A stretch of 64,000 nucleotides of DNA from NCBI RefSeq assembly GCF_023487995.1, contig NZ_JAMFKN010000001.1, forward strand, positions 124,001-188,000, read 5' to 3'. Of this stretch, positions 43,756 to 55,098 are shown in pieces. The position numbers and the translations under genes were made by a program. Under the pieces are notes generated by a model. It was not told the origin of the DNA and made no database searches. It was given only the letters and a program-made list of their open reading frames with translations. Origin of the DNA: Thermohalobaculum sediminis. Lineage in GTDB: Bacteria; Pseudomonadota; Alphaproteobacteria; Rhodobacterales; Rhodobacteraceae. The number at the start of each line of letters is the position of its first letter. Positions within the stretch are counted from its first letter, which is position 1.

Positions 43756-46700
43756 GCGTCCGCCACGATCTTGGCGAGGTCGCGCGCGATGTTGTGGGCG
43801 CCCTTGACGCGATCGGCCTCCTCGCTCCAGTCGCGGCGGATGATCAGCTTGTTGTCCCTGATCTTGGCGAGCCCCCGCTCGGCCTGGAGGAAGGCCACCA
43901 GGCCCGCCGGGTCGGCGAAGCGGTCGTCGCGGAACTGGAGGGTCGCCCCCTTCGGCCCCGCGTCGAGCCGTGCGATGCCCGCGCGCCGGCACAGCGTCTT
44001 GACGCGCACCACGCGCAGCAGCGTCTCGACCTCGGCGGGCGGCTTGCCGAAGCGGTCGTGCAACTCGGCTGCGAAGCCCTCCATCTCGGCCCGGCTCTCG
44101 AGGTTCGAGAGGCGGCGGTAAAGCCCCAGCCGCACGTCGAGATCGGGCACGTAGTCGTCGGGGATCAGCACCGGGACGCCAAGGTTGATCGTGGGCGCCC
44201 AGGTCTCGCCGGCATCGACCGGCGCGCCCGCCTCGCCCGAGCGGATGCGGGCGATCGCCTCCTCCAGCATGTCCTGGTAGAGCTCGAAGCCGACCTCGCG
44301 GATATGGCCCGACTGCTCCTCGCCCAGCAGGTTACCCGCGCCGCGGATGTCGAGGTCGTGGCTCGCTAGCGTGAAGCCCGCGCCCAGCGTGTCGAGGCTC
44401 GAGAGCACCTTGAGGCGTCGTTCCGCCTGCGGCGTGATCGGCTTGCGCGGCTCGGTGGTGAAGTAGGCGTAGGCGCGCAGCTTGGCGCGCCCGACCCGGC
44501 CACGGATCTGGTAGAGCTGGGCAAGACCGAACATGTCGGCGCGGCTCACGATCAGCGTGTTGGCGCGCGGAATGTCGAGGCCCGACTCGACGATGGTGGT
44601 GGACAGGAGCACATCGGCCTTGCCGTCGTAGAAGGCGTTCATCCGCTCGTCCAGCTCGCCCGCCGCCATCTGGCCGTGGGCGGTGATGACCTTCACCTCC
44701 GGCACCTCGTCGCGCAGGAAGCCCTCGGCGTCGGGCAGGTCGGCGATGCGGGGGACGACGAAGAAGGACTGGCCGCCGCGATAGTGCTCGCGCAGCAGGG
44801 CCTCGCGCACGGTGACGGTGTCGAAGGGCGAGATGTAGGTGCGCACGGCGAGGCGATCGACCGGGGGTGTCGCGATGACGGAAAGCTCGCGCACCCCGGA
44901 CATGGCCAGTTGCAGCGTGCGCGGGATCGGTGTCGCGGTCATCGTCAGCACATGGACGTCCGAGCGCAGTTCCTTCAACCGCTCCTTGTGGGCGACGCCG
45001 AAATGCTGCTCCTCGTCGATGATGAGGAGCCCGAGATTGCAGAACTTCACGCCCTTCGCCAGCAGCGCGTGGGTGCCGACGACGATGGCGACCTCGCCCG
45101 ACTCGAGGCCCTTGCGGGTTTCGGCCGCCTCCTTCGCGCCGACGAAGCGCGAGAGCTGGCGCACGCGAAGCCCGGTGCCATGGAAGCGCTCGGCGAACTC
45201 GCGGGCGTGCTGGCGGGCGAGCAGCGTGGTGGGCGCGATCAGCGCCACCTGCATGCCGCTCGCGGCGGCGACATAGGCCGCGCGCAGCGCAACCTCGGTC
45301 TTGCCGAAGCCAACGTCGCCGCAGATCAGGCGGTCCATCGGCCGGCCGCGGCCAAGATCGGCGATCACGTCCTCGATGGCGCGCAGCTGGTCGTCGGTCT
45401 CCTGATAGGGGAAGCCCGCCGCGAACCGGGCATAGCCGCCATGCTCGGGCTCGAGCCGCTCGGCGGTCCTGAGCGCGCGCTCGGCGGCGACGCGGATGAG
45501 CTTCTCCGCCATCTCGCGGATGCGCTCCTTCATCCGCGCTTTCCGCGCCTGCCACGCCCCGCCGCCGAGGCGGTCGAGCTCGCCCGCCTCCTGCCCGTAG
45601 CGGCTGAGCAGTTCGATGTTCTCGACAGGCAGGTAGAGCTTCGAGCCGCCGGCGTATTCGAGCGCGAGGCATTCATGCGGCGCGCCCATCGCCGTGATGG
45701 TCTCGAGCCCCAGATAGCGGCCGACGCCGTGGTCGAGATGGACCACGAGATCGCCGGGCGTCAGGCTCTGCGCCTCGGTCAGGAAGTTCTCGGCCCGCCG
45801 CGCGCGGCGCGGGCGGCGCACCAGGCGGTCGCCCAGCACGTCCTGTTCCGAGATGACGGTGGCCGAGGGGGTCACGAAGCCCTGCTCGAGCCCCCAGACC
45901 ATCAGGTTCAGCCCCGGCTTCACCTCGCGCCAGTCGGCTACCAGCGCCGCGTCCTTGAGGCCGTGATCCTCCAGCAGCCCGCGCAGCCGGTCGCGCGCGC
46001 CCTCGGAATAGCTGGCGACCACCACGGGACCCGAACGCATCCGGTCGCGCACATGCTCGGCCAGCACGCGGAACAGGTTGACGCCCTCCTGCTGGCGCTC
46101 GGCCGCGAAGGATCGGCCCGGCCGGCCGCCCGCGTCGATGACGCCGGGGCCGGTCGGCAGGCGATGCGGGCTGAAGATGCGCACCGGCCGGGGCGCGAGC
46201 GCGGCCTGCCACGCCGCGTCGTCGAGATAGAGAAGCTCGGGCGGGCATGGTCGGTAGGGGCTCTCGCCCCGTGGCGCGCTCTCGCCCGTCTCGACGCGGG
46301 CCTGATGGTGGTCGCGGACCATCGCGAGGCGCGCGGCGAAGGCCTCGCCCACCTGGTGGTCGAGCGTGACGGGCGCGCCGGGCAGGTAGTCGAAAAGCGT
46401 CTCCACCCGCTCGTGGAACAGCGCCACCCAGTGCTCCATGCCCTGGTGCTTGCGCCCCTCCGACACCGCCGTGTAGAGCGGGTCGTCGAGCCGCGGCGCG
46501 CCGAAGAGCTCGCGGTAGCGGGTGCGGAAGCGCTGGATCGAGGGCTCGTCCAGCACGATCTCGGCGGCCGGAGCCAGCTCGACGCGCTTGATCTTCTCGA
46601 CCGTGCGCTGGGTCTCGGTGTCGAAGCGGCGCGCGCTTTCCAGCACGTCGCCGAAGAAGTCGAGCCGCACCGGGTATTCCGCCCCCGGCGGGAAGATGTC

Positions 46701-47201
46701 GATGATGCCGCCGCGCACGGCGAAGTCGCCATGCTCCATCACCGTGGACGCCCGGTTGAAGCCCATGCGGGCAAGCCAGGCCACCAGTCCCTCGACATCG
46801 ACGCGGCGGCCCACGCCGGCGGTGAAGCTCGAGGCCGCCACCGTCTCGCGCGGGGGCACCTTCTGGCTCGCCGCACTCAGCGTCGCGATCACCACCGAGG
46901 GCGCGTCCCAGCCATGCGCCAGCGCCGCAAGCGTGGCCATCCGCGCGGCCAGGATCTCGGGGTTGGGCGAGACGCGGTCATAGGGCAGGCAGTCCCATGC
47001 CGGGAAGCTCAGCACGGCCATTCCGGGGGCGGTCAGCGCCAGCGCCTCGGCCATCGCGGCGGCGCGCGCATCGTCGCGGGCGACGTGAATGACCGGCCCC
47101 TTCGCGCGGGCGACGAGGTCCGCCACCAGCCGCGCGTCATGTCCCTCGGGCGCGCCGCCAATGGTGACGGCGCCCGGGGCGAGTTCCCCGTGCGTGCTCA
47201 T
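43740..47201 (-). CDS. mfd: Transcription-repair coupling factor Mfd
   Basis: A 1153-residue translocase with UvrB-homology region, RNA-polymerase interaction domain, RecG-like helicase motor and C-terminal autoinhibitory domain. Walker A is GDVGFGKTE (Lys634), motif II is DEEQHFG, and MTATPIPRTLQ and VGRAKLRAYAYF are the RecG/Mfd motifs. It releases stalled RNA polymerase at lesions and recruits UvrA. The start at 47201 (MSTHGELAPGAV) is preferred; the frame upstream to 47603 overlaps a divergent gene and is Arg-rich shadow. Confidence 0.96.
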   Translation of the reverse strand: MSTHGELAPGAVTIGGAPEGHDARLVADLVARAKGPVIHVARDDARAAAMAEALALTAPGMAVLSFPAWDCLPYDRVSPNPEILAARMATLAALAHGWDAPSVVIATLSAASQKVPPRETVAASSFTAGVGRRVDVEGLVAWLARMGFNRASTVMEHGDFAVRGGIIDIFPPGAEYPVRLDFFGDVLESARRFDTETQRTVEKIKRVELAPAAEIVLDEPSIQRFRTRYRELFGAPRLDDPLYTAVSEGRKHQGMEHWVALFHERVETLFDYLPGAPVTLDHQVGEAFAARLAMVRDHHQARVETGESAPRGESPYRPCPPELLYLDDAAWQAALAPRPVRIFSPHRLPTGPGVIDAGGRPGRSFAAERQQEGVNLFRVLAEHVRDRMRSGPVVVASYSEGARDRLRGLLEDHGLKDAALVADWREVKPGLNLMVWGLEQGFVTPSATVISEQDVLGDRLVRRPRRARRAENFLTEAQSLTPGDLVVHLDHGVGRYLGLETITAMGAPHECLALEYAGGSKLYLPVENIELLSRYGQEAGELDRLGGGAWQARKARMKERIREMAEKLIRVAAERALRTAERLEPEHGGYARFAAGFPYQETDDQLRAIEDVIADLGRGRPMDRLICGDVGFGKTEVALRAAYVAAASGMQVALIAPTTLLARQHAREFAERFHGTGLRVRQLSRFVGAKEAAETRKGLESGEVAIVVGTHALLAKGVKFCNLGLLIIDEEQHFGVAHKERLKELRSDVHVLTMTATPIPRTLQLAMSGVRELSVIATPPVDRLAVRTYISPFDTVTVREALLREHYRGGQSFFVVPRIADLPDAEGFLRDEVPEVKVITAHGQMAAGELDERMNAFYDGKADVLLSTTIVESGLDIPRANTLIVSRADMFGLAQLYQIRGRVGRAKLRAYAYFTTEPRKPITPQAERRLKVLSSLDTLGAGFTLASHDLDIRGAGNLLGEEQSGHIREVGFELYQDMLEEAIARIRSGEAGAPVDAGETWAPTINLGVPVLIPDDYVPDLDVRLGLYRRLSNLESRAEMEGFAAELHDRFGKPPAEVETLLRVVRVKTLCRRAGIARLDAGPKGATLQFRDDRFADPAGLVAFLQAERGLAKIRDNKLIIRRDWSEEADRVKGAHNIARDLAKIVADAKKAA

Positions 47202-47337
47202 GGCGCGGCAGGTAACGCGAAGCCCGCGACGCCGCAAGGGGGACGGCCGGGGTGAATCAATCCTCACATCGCGGCGAGCGCGATTCGGCCAGAATGCGCG
47301 GACAAGCCGACCGACCATCGCAGAGGAGACCTTCGAG

Positions 47338-47814
47338 ATGCCCGCCGGATGCAGGACCGACACGCGACGCGGGTCCGCGCCCACCGAACTGCCCCGTCCG
47401 CTGTCGGACGACCTGCCGCTGCCCGCGCCCACCCGGCGCCGGCGCGGCGCTCCGCCCGTCATCGTCGCGCCCATCGGGCCGATGCGCGGCCGGAGGAGGG
47501 GCATCCTCGTCGCCGCCTGCTGCCTCGTCGCGGCCGCCCTGCTTGCCCTGCCGGCGCTGGCGCAGGGCTGCCGGCCCGAGGCACGGGCCGCGGGCGAAGG
47601 CATCCGCCTGTCCGGCGCCGGCGGCGTCGAGCGCGTCCGGCTGGAGATCGGCTATCGCCGAGGTGGCGAGGCCGGCGCGCGGTCGTCGCGCACCTGGTAT
47701 CAGGTGATCTCGGCGCCCGTTCCGGCAGACGGACTGATCGACTACCGCCCGCCCGCGGCCGACACCATCGTCAGCGCCACGGTCATCGAGGCGCGCGGAC
47801 CCGCCTGCAACTGA
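47338..47814 (+). CDS. Hypothetical secreted or anchored protein
   Basis: The frame gives 158 residues from the ATG at 47338, which has GGAG 9 bases upstream. Residues ~54-75 (GILVAACCLVAAALLALPAL) are hydrophobic and end ALAQG, a good signal-peptidase site. From an internal ATG at 47482 (MRGRRRG) the protein would have a normal signal peptide; from the first ATG it has a 48-residue Pro/Arg-rich cytoplasmic leader. The mature part of about 80 residues is predicted beta-rich. No family recognised. It is divergent from mfd. Confidence 0.6.
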   Translation: MPAGCRTDTRRGSAPTELPRPLSDDLPLPAPTRRRRGAPPVIVAPIGPMRGRRRGILVAACCLVAAALLALPALAQGCRPEARAAGEGIRLSGAGGVERVRLEIGYRRGGEAGARSSRTWYQVISAPVPADGLIDYRPPAADTIVSATVIEARGPACN

Positions 47815-47844
47815 CAGGCGGACGGGAGGGAGCCGCCACGGCTC

Positions 47845-47882
47845 CGGCGCGGGACCTCCGGGGGGATCAGGGTCCCGCGCCG
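47845..47882. terminator. Bidirectional terminator hairpin between convergent genes
   Basis: CGGCGCGGGACC and GGTCCCGCGCCG form a perfect 12-bp stem with a 14-base loop, in the 108 bases separating two convergent genes. A smaller hairpin (GGAGCCG-CCA-CGGCTCC, 47829-47845) directly precedes it. Only short T runs follow. Confidence 0.55.
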
Positions 47883-47922
47883 TCTTCCCTCGCTGCGCGG
47901 GCGCTGCCGCAGCCACTGGGGC

Positions 47923-50051
<2,129 letters not shown>

Positions 50052-50123
50052 TCGCCGCGGCCGGGTGGCCGTCTCGCCGGTCCTTCCCTATCTCAGCCTG
50101 ACAGGTTGAACGGAGGACACCCG

Positions 50124-51220
50124 ATGATCCGCGCGCTTGCGCTCTTGCTCCTCATGGCATTTCCGGCCGCTGCCCAGACCTTCGATACCTCGGCGGGCCG
50201 GGTCGAGGTCACGCGGATGGCGGGCGGTCTCGACACGCCATGGGCGGTGGCCTTCCTGCCGGGCGGGGCCTCCTGATCACCGAGCGCGACGGGAAGCTCT
50301 TGCACTTCGACGGGGAATGGCAGCGGCGCGACGTGGCGGGCGTACCGCAGGTCTACGCCTCGGGCCAGGGCGGGCTGCTCGACCTGGTGGCGGCGCGCGA
50401 CTTCGCCGCGACGCGCGAGATCTTCCTCACCTATGCCGAACCCGCCGATGGCGGCGCCCGCACCGCGGTGGCGGTGGCACGGCTGTCGGAGGATGCGCGG
50501 ACGCTTGATGACCTGCGCGTGATCTTCCGCATGTCGCCCACCGTTCCGGGCGGGCGCCACTTCGGCAGCCGCGTGGTCGAGAACGCCGATGGCACGATCT
50601 TCGTGACACTGGGCGAGCGCGGGCAGGCCGATCTGGCGCAGGACGTGAGCACGCACATGGGCAAGGTCGTGCGCCTCAACCGCGACGGCTCGCTGCCCGA
50701 CGGCAATCCCGATTTCGGGGTGGGCGCGGCGCCGGGGCTCTGGTCGATCGGCCACCGCAACCCGCAGGGCGCGGCGCTCGACGCGGATGGGCGGCTCTGG
50801 ACCGTGGCCCACGGCGCGCGCGGGGGCGACGAGATCAACCGCCCCGAGGCGGGGAAGAACTATGGCTGGCCGGTGATCTCCTACGGCCGGGCCTATTCCG
50901 GCCTGACCATCGGCGAGGGCACGCACAAGCAGGGGATGGAGCAGCCGGTCACCTACTGGGACCCCTCGATCGCGCCCTCGGGCATGGCGATCCTGTCGGG
51001 GCGGATGTTCCCCGAATGGGAGGGAGACATCTTCGTGGGCTCGCTCAAGGACGACTATGTCTCGCGCCTCGACCGCGAGAGCGACCGGATCGTGGCCGAG
51101 GAGGGGCTCTTCCGCGGCACCTTCGCCCGCATCCGCGACGTGCGCGAGGGGCCCGACGGCGCGCTGTGGTTCCTCAGCGAAGGCGACGGCGCGCTCTACC
51201 GGGTCACGCCCGCCGAGTGA
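50124..51220 (+). pseudogene. PQQ-dependent aldose sugar dehydrogenase, split by an apparent one-base deletion
   Basis: From the ATG at 50124 (GGAGG upstream) the frame encodes a signal peptide MIRALALLLLMAFPAAAQ and the start of a beta-propeller (TPWAVAFLPGG), then stops at a TGA. In the next frame the expected continuation GLLITERDGKLLHF appears and runs uninterrupted to 51220, with the catalytic-domain blocks GGRHFGSRV, IGHRNPQGAALD and GGDEINRPEAGKNYGWPV. Restoring one G in the run at 50265-50268 rejoins a 365-residue protein of normal family length. Either a sequencing error or a real inactivation. The downstream part alone (start 50240) would lack a signal peptide, and PQQ sites need export. 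Confidence 0.85.
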
Positions 51221-51339
51221 GACCGAACACCTCGCGGGCCGCTCGCGCCCGGCACGCTGGCATTCGCGCCGCGGTTGAGGCAGAGTCCCCGTCGGGGGCG
51301 CGAGGCGCGGGGGCACATTCGATCAAGTCGGAGGACCCG

Positions 51340-51621
51340 ATGACTCTCAGACGTTTCATTATCGAGCGTGACATTCCCAAGGTCGGCAGCCTCGATCGCG
51401 GCGAACTCAAGGGCGCCGCCGCCAAGTCGAACGAGGCGCTGTCCCAACTCGCACCGAAGGTGCAGTGGCAGCACAGCTACGTCGCCGACGACAAGACATT
51501 CTGCGTCTACCTGGCCGAGAGCGAGGACGCGATCCACAAGCACGCCGAATTGAGCGGCTTCCCCGCCTCGAAGATCACGCCCATCGGCAAGGTGATCGAC
51601 CCGACCACCGCGTCGGGCTGA
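51340..51621 (+). CDS. DUF4242 domain protein
   Basis: A 93-residue protein beginning MTLRRFIIERDIPKVGSLDR, with WQHSYVADDKTFCVYLAES and HAELSGFPASKI. These blocks match the small ferredoxin-like-fold DUF4242 family (SCO4226-type nickel-binding proteins). A GGAGG site lies just upstream of the ATG. Function unknown; family members are often stress-associated. Confidence 0.8.
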   Translation: MTLRRFIIERDIPKVGSLDRGELKGAAAKSNEALSQLAPKVQWQHSYVADDKTFCVYLAESEDAIHKHAELSGFPASKITPIGKVIDPTTASG

Positions 51622-51811
51622 CGCGCGGCGGTCGGGGCGCACCCGTCACCACCGCGTCGGCAGGTATCCCCCGACTCGCCAAGGGCGGGCCAGGGTGCTG
51701 TCGGCGTGGAAGACGAGCGGCCCGCCGATCCGGGCAGGGTCGTGCACGCGCGCGCCCCGCGGCGCTCTCGCCTCTTGCGGGGTGGGGCCGGGCGCCGCTA
51801 GATCAGCCGTC

Positions 51812-52936
51812 ATGACCACGCGCCCCCTCCCCCCGTTCGCCCGCATCGTCGAGGGCCTGCCCGCGACCGTGCCCTTCGTCGGTCCCGAGCAGCAGGAGCG
51901 CGACCGCGGCCGCCCCTTCGCCGCCCGCATCGGCGCGAACGAGAGCGTCTTCGGCCCCTCGCCCCGGGCCGTCGAGGCCATCGCGCGCGCGGCGCAGGAC
52001 GCCTGGATGTATGGCGACCCCAGCACATACGATCTGCGCGGCGCGCTCGCCGCCGAACTGGGCGTCGAGCCCGCCAACCTGGTGATCGGCGAGGGGATCG
52101 ACGGGTTGCTCGGGCTCACCGTGCGGCTGTTCGCCAATCCGGGCGACGTGGTGGTGACCTCGGCCGGGGCCTACCCGACCTTCAACTACCATGTGGCAGG
52201 CTTCGGGGCGCGGCTCGTCACCGTGCCCTATCGCGGCGACGCCGAGGACCCCGAGGCGCTGGCCGCGGCAGCGCGGGAACATGGCGCGCGGCTGGTCTAT
52301 CTCGCAAACCCCGACAACCCGATGGGCTCGTGGCACGGCGCGACCGGCGTCGAGCGGCTGATCGACGCCCTCCCCGAGGGCTGCGTCCTCTGCCTCGACG
52401 AGGCCTATGTCGAGTTCGCGCCCGCGGGCACGGCGCCCGCGCTCGATGTCGCCGACCCGCGGGTGATCCGCTTCCGCACGTTTTCCAAGGCGCACGGGCT
52501 TGCGGGGCTGCGAGTGGGCTATGCCATCGCCGAGGCGCGCCTCGCCGCGGGCTTCGAGCGCATCCGCAACCATTTCGGGGTGGGTCGTGTCGCTCAGGCG
52601 GGCGCGGTGGCGGCGCTCGCCGATCGCGGCCACCTCGCCCGCGTGGTCGCCGAGGTCGAGGCGAGCCGGGCCGAAATCGCCCGCATCGCCGCCGCGAACG
52701 GCCTTGCGGTCCTGCCCTCGGCCACCAACTTCGTCGCCATCGACTGCGGCGGCGACGGCGCTCTTGCCCGCGCGGTGCTGCGGGGGCTGGTCGCGCGCGA
52801 CGTGTTCGTACGGATGCCGGGCGTGGCGCCGCTCGACCGCTGCATCCGGGTCAGTTGCGGGCGGACGCACGATCTTGCGCTGCTCGAAGCGGCATTGCCC
52901 GCAGCCCTTGCCGAGGCGCGCGCGGCGTTGCGTTGA
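51812..52936 (+). CDS. Pyridoxal-phosphate aminotransferase, histidinol-phosphate aminotransferase-like
   Basis: A 374-residue fold-type I enzyme. The PLP lysine is Lys226 in RTFSKAHGLAGLRVGY, with NPDNPMGSW and LDEAYVEF before it and the terminal IRVSCGRTHD arginine block. It matches the HisC-like class; whether it serves histidine synthesis or another amino acid or phosphonate pathway is undecided, as no his genes are near. The start at 51812 (MTTRPLPPFARIV) is preferred over the ATG at 51695. 54 bases separate it from the sulfotransferase. Confidence 0.87.
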   Translation: MTTRPLPPFARIVEGLPATVPFVGPEQQERDRGRPFAARIGANESVFGPSPRAVEAIARAAQDAWMYGDPSTYDLRGALAAELGVEPANLVIGEGIDGLLGLTVRLFANPGDVVVTSAGAYPTFNYHVAGFGARLVTVPYRGDAEDPEALAAAAREHGARLVYLANPDNPMGSWHGATGVERLIDALPEGCVLCLDEAYVEFAPAGTAPALDVADPRVIRFRTFSKAHGLAGLRVGYAIAEARLAAGFERIRNHFGVGRVAQAGAVAALADRGHLARVVAEVEASRAEIARIAAANGLAVLPSATNFVAIDCGGDGALARAVLRGLVARDVFVRMPGVAPLDRCIRVSCGRTHDLALLEAALPAALAEARAALR

Positions 52937-52990
52937 TCCCCGCCGCCCCAGCCGCTAGCCTCGCGCCCGACCGAGCCCAAAGGACGACCC

Positions 52991-54088
52991 ATGGCCCATC
53001 CCCTCAGCGGCGCTGATCTCGGCACGCTCCGGCGCGTGTTCGCGGATGGCGGGCGGCCCGACCGCTGGGGCACGGCGGCGGCGATCTGGGGCGCGGCGCT
53101 GGGGCGGCTGCCCTTCACGCTGGCCGAGCGCGCGCTGATCGGCCCGCGCCTGCCGCGGGTCGAGGACATGGCGCCGCCCGTCTTCATCCTGGGCCACTGG
53201 CGGTCGGGGACGACGCATCTCTACAACCTGATGAGCCTCGGCGCGTGGGGCTATGTGCCGCCCGTGGCGGTGGGCCTGCCGCACGACATGTTCGGCCTCG
53301 CGCGCCTCCTGCGACCGCTGCTCGAGCGGCAACTGCCCGCGACGCGCTACATCGACAACATCCCCGTGACGCCGACGAGCCCGCAGGAGGACGAGATCGC
53401 GATCGCGAACATGTCGCCGCTCTCGTTCTACCACGGCATCTACTTTCCCCGGGCCTTCGACCGGATGATCGACCGGGGCCTGTTCTTCGACGGCTGCTCG
53501 CCCGCCGAGATCGAGGAATGGGCGGGGACGTTCACCTATTTCATGCGCAAGCTCGCGCGCGATCAGGGCCGGCCGCTGCTGATCAAGAACCCGGTCTACA
53601 CCGCGCGCCCGGCGATGCTGCGCCGCCTGTTCCCTGGCGCGAAGTTCATCCACATCCACCGCAATCCGCATGAAGTCTTTCTGTCGATGCGGAATTTTTA
53701 TCGCAGATTGCTGAGCGTGATGGCCTTGCAGGACATTCCCCCTGAGATCGATATCGACGCCACCATCCTGCGCGTCTACGACCGCATGATGCGCGTCTTC
53801 GTGGCCGAGACCGAGGGCTGGGAGGCCCCCGAGTTCGTCGAAATCCCCTATGCCCGGCTCGACGTCGACCCCATGGGCGTGCTGGCCGAGGTCCACGAGA
53901 CGCTGGACCTGCCGGGCTTCGAGCTGCTGGCGCCGCGCGCGCGCAGCTATCTCGCGGGCATCGAGGGCTACGAGAAGAACAGCTTCCGCGGGGACGCCGC
54001 CGCCATCGAGACGGTCGAGCATGCGCTTGCGCCGTGGCTCGCGCGCTGGGGCTACACCCGCCCGCCGCTGCCGGGGCGCGCGGCGTGA
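52991..54088 (+). CDS. Sulfotransferase family protein, lipid-type
   Basis: A 365-residue protein with the PAPS 5'-phosphosulfate loop GHWRSGTTHL (Gly68-Thr75) and the 3'-phosphate site FIHIHRNPHEVFLSM. The layout resembles Sulfotransfer_3 enzymes, including bacterial Stf3-type enzymes that sulfate lipids such as hydroxylated menaquinone. The catalytic histidine cannot be assigned surely. A short AT-rich patch occurs near 53690. Its TGA overlaps the GTG of the next gene, and that gene overlaps hpnA, so the three are translationally coupled to the hopanoid pathway. Confidence 0.85.
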   Translation: MAHPLSGADLGTLRRVFADGGRPDRWGTAAAIWGAALGRLPFTLAERALIGPRLPRVEDMAPPVFILGHWRSGTTHLYNLMSLGAWGYVPPVAVGLPHDMFGLARLLRPLLERQLPATRYIDNIPVTPTSPQEDEIAIANMSPLSFYHGIYFPRAFDRMIDRGLFFDGCSPAEIEEWAGTFTYFMRKLARDQGRPLLIKNPVYTARPAMLRRLFPGAKFIHIHRNPHEVFLSMRNFYRRLLSVMALQDIPPEIDIDATILRVYDRMMRVFVAETEGWEAPEFVEIPYARLDVDPMGVLAEVHETLDLPGFELLAPRARSYLAGIEGYEKNSFRGDAAAIETVEHALAPWLARWGYTRPPLPGRAA

Positions 54089-55098
54089 ATCGCGTCGTGC
54101 TCGCCCTCAGTCTGCCGCTTCTCGCCGTCGTGCTGACCGCGCTGTGGCTGGGCATGCCACCCGCGGCGGTCGAGGCGCGCTTCACGGCCGCCGACTGCCG
54201 CAGGGTCGAGGTCACGGCGCAGGGCATCGGCGCGCTCGTGGGCATCGAGGACATCGCCCTTCTCCCCGACGGGCGGGCGATCCTGTCGGCGGATGACCGG
54301 CACGCCGCGGATGGCGCGCGCAGCGGCCTGTTCGTCGCCGATCTCGCGCGGCTGACGGGCGGCGGTCCGGTCGAAGCCCTCCCCCTCGCAGGGGTGGCCC
54401 AGCCGCTTCGGCCGCATGGCGTCGCCGTCGATGCCTCGGGCGGGTGGCTCGCCTATGTCAACCGGCCCGCGCCGGGGGCGGCCGAGATTGTCTGGGGGCG
54501 GCTCGGTCCCGGCGGCTTCCGGGCCGAGGGGAAACTGGGCGGAGAGGCCTATTGCCGGGCGAACGATCTCGCCTTCGTCGGCACCGATCTTGCGGTCACG
54601 ATGGACCGCGGCGACTGCGGCGTGGCGATAGCCGACCTGGTGCCGGGAAGCCGGACCGGGCGGATCGTCGGCATCCGCACCGGCGCAGGCACGGCCGAGA
54701 CGCTGCACGACGAACTGTCGTTCCCGAACGGCATCGTGGCCGATGGCCTCGACCTCCTGGTCGCCGAGACGCGGGGCGCGCGCGTCACCGACCTGGCCGG
54801 CGGCGTCATCAGCCTGCCGGGCGGGCCCGACAACCTGACGCCCGCCCCCGACGGCTGGATCGCCGCGGCGCTTCACCCGGACCTGCTGCAAAAGGCGCTT
54901 TATCTCTGGGGGATTGCGGGGCGGGCGCCGACACGGCTCGCGCTGATCGACCCCCCGGCGGGCACGGTCGAGGTGTTGTTCGACGACCCCGAGGGCCGGC
55001 TGTTCTCGGGCGCCACGGTCGCGGCGGTCAGCGGGGATGCGGTGATCGCAGGCTCGGCGCTGGACCGCGGCCTCATGGTCTGCGGGGCGGGTGGATGA
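54085..55098 (+). CDS. Six-bladed beta-propeller (SMP-30/strictosidine-synthase/paraoxonase-like) protein
   Basis: A 337-residue protein with an N-terminal hydrophobic anchor or uncleaved signal (residues ~4-20) followed by a repetitive propeller with GIEDIALLPDGRAILSADDR, RPHGVAVDASGGW and DELSFPNGIVADGLDLLVAET. The last is close to the SFPNGI calcium/substrate motif of paraoxonases and gluconolactonases. A periplasmic esterase or lactonase is the nearest guess. The GTG start overlaps the sulfotransferase stop (GTGA) and the stop overlaps hpnA (ATGA). Confidence 0.78.
   Translation: MNRVVLALSLPLLAVVLTALWLGMPPAAVEARFTAADCRRVEVTAQGIGALVGIEDIALLPDGRAILSADDRHAADGARSGLFVADLARLTGGGPVEALPLAGVAQPLRPHGVAVDASGGWLAYVNRPAPGAAEIVWGRLGPGGFRAEGKLGGEAYCRANDLAFVGTDLAVTMDRGDCGVAIADLVPGSRTGRIVGIRTGAGTAETLHDELSFPNGIVADGLDLLVAETRGARVTDLAGGVISLPGGPDNLTPAPDGWIAAALHPDLLQKALYLWGIAGRAPTRLALIDPPAGTVEVLFDDPEGRLFSGATVAAVSGDAVIAGSALDRGLMVCGAGG

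Noticed and set aside
44676-47255. 859-codon plus-strand frame opposite mfd
   Set aside because: Shadow of mfd; no motif and no plausible start signals.
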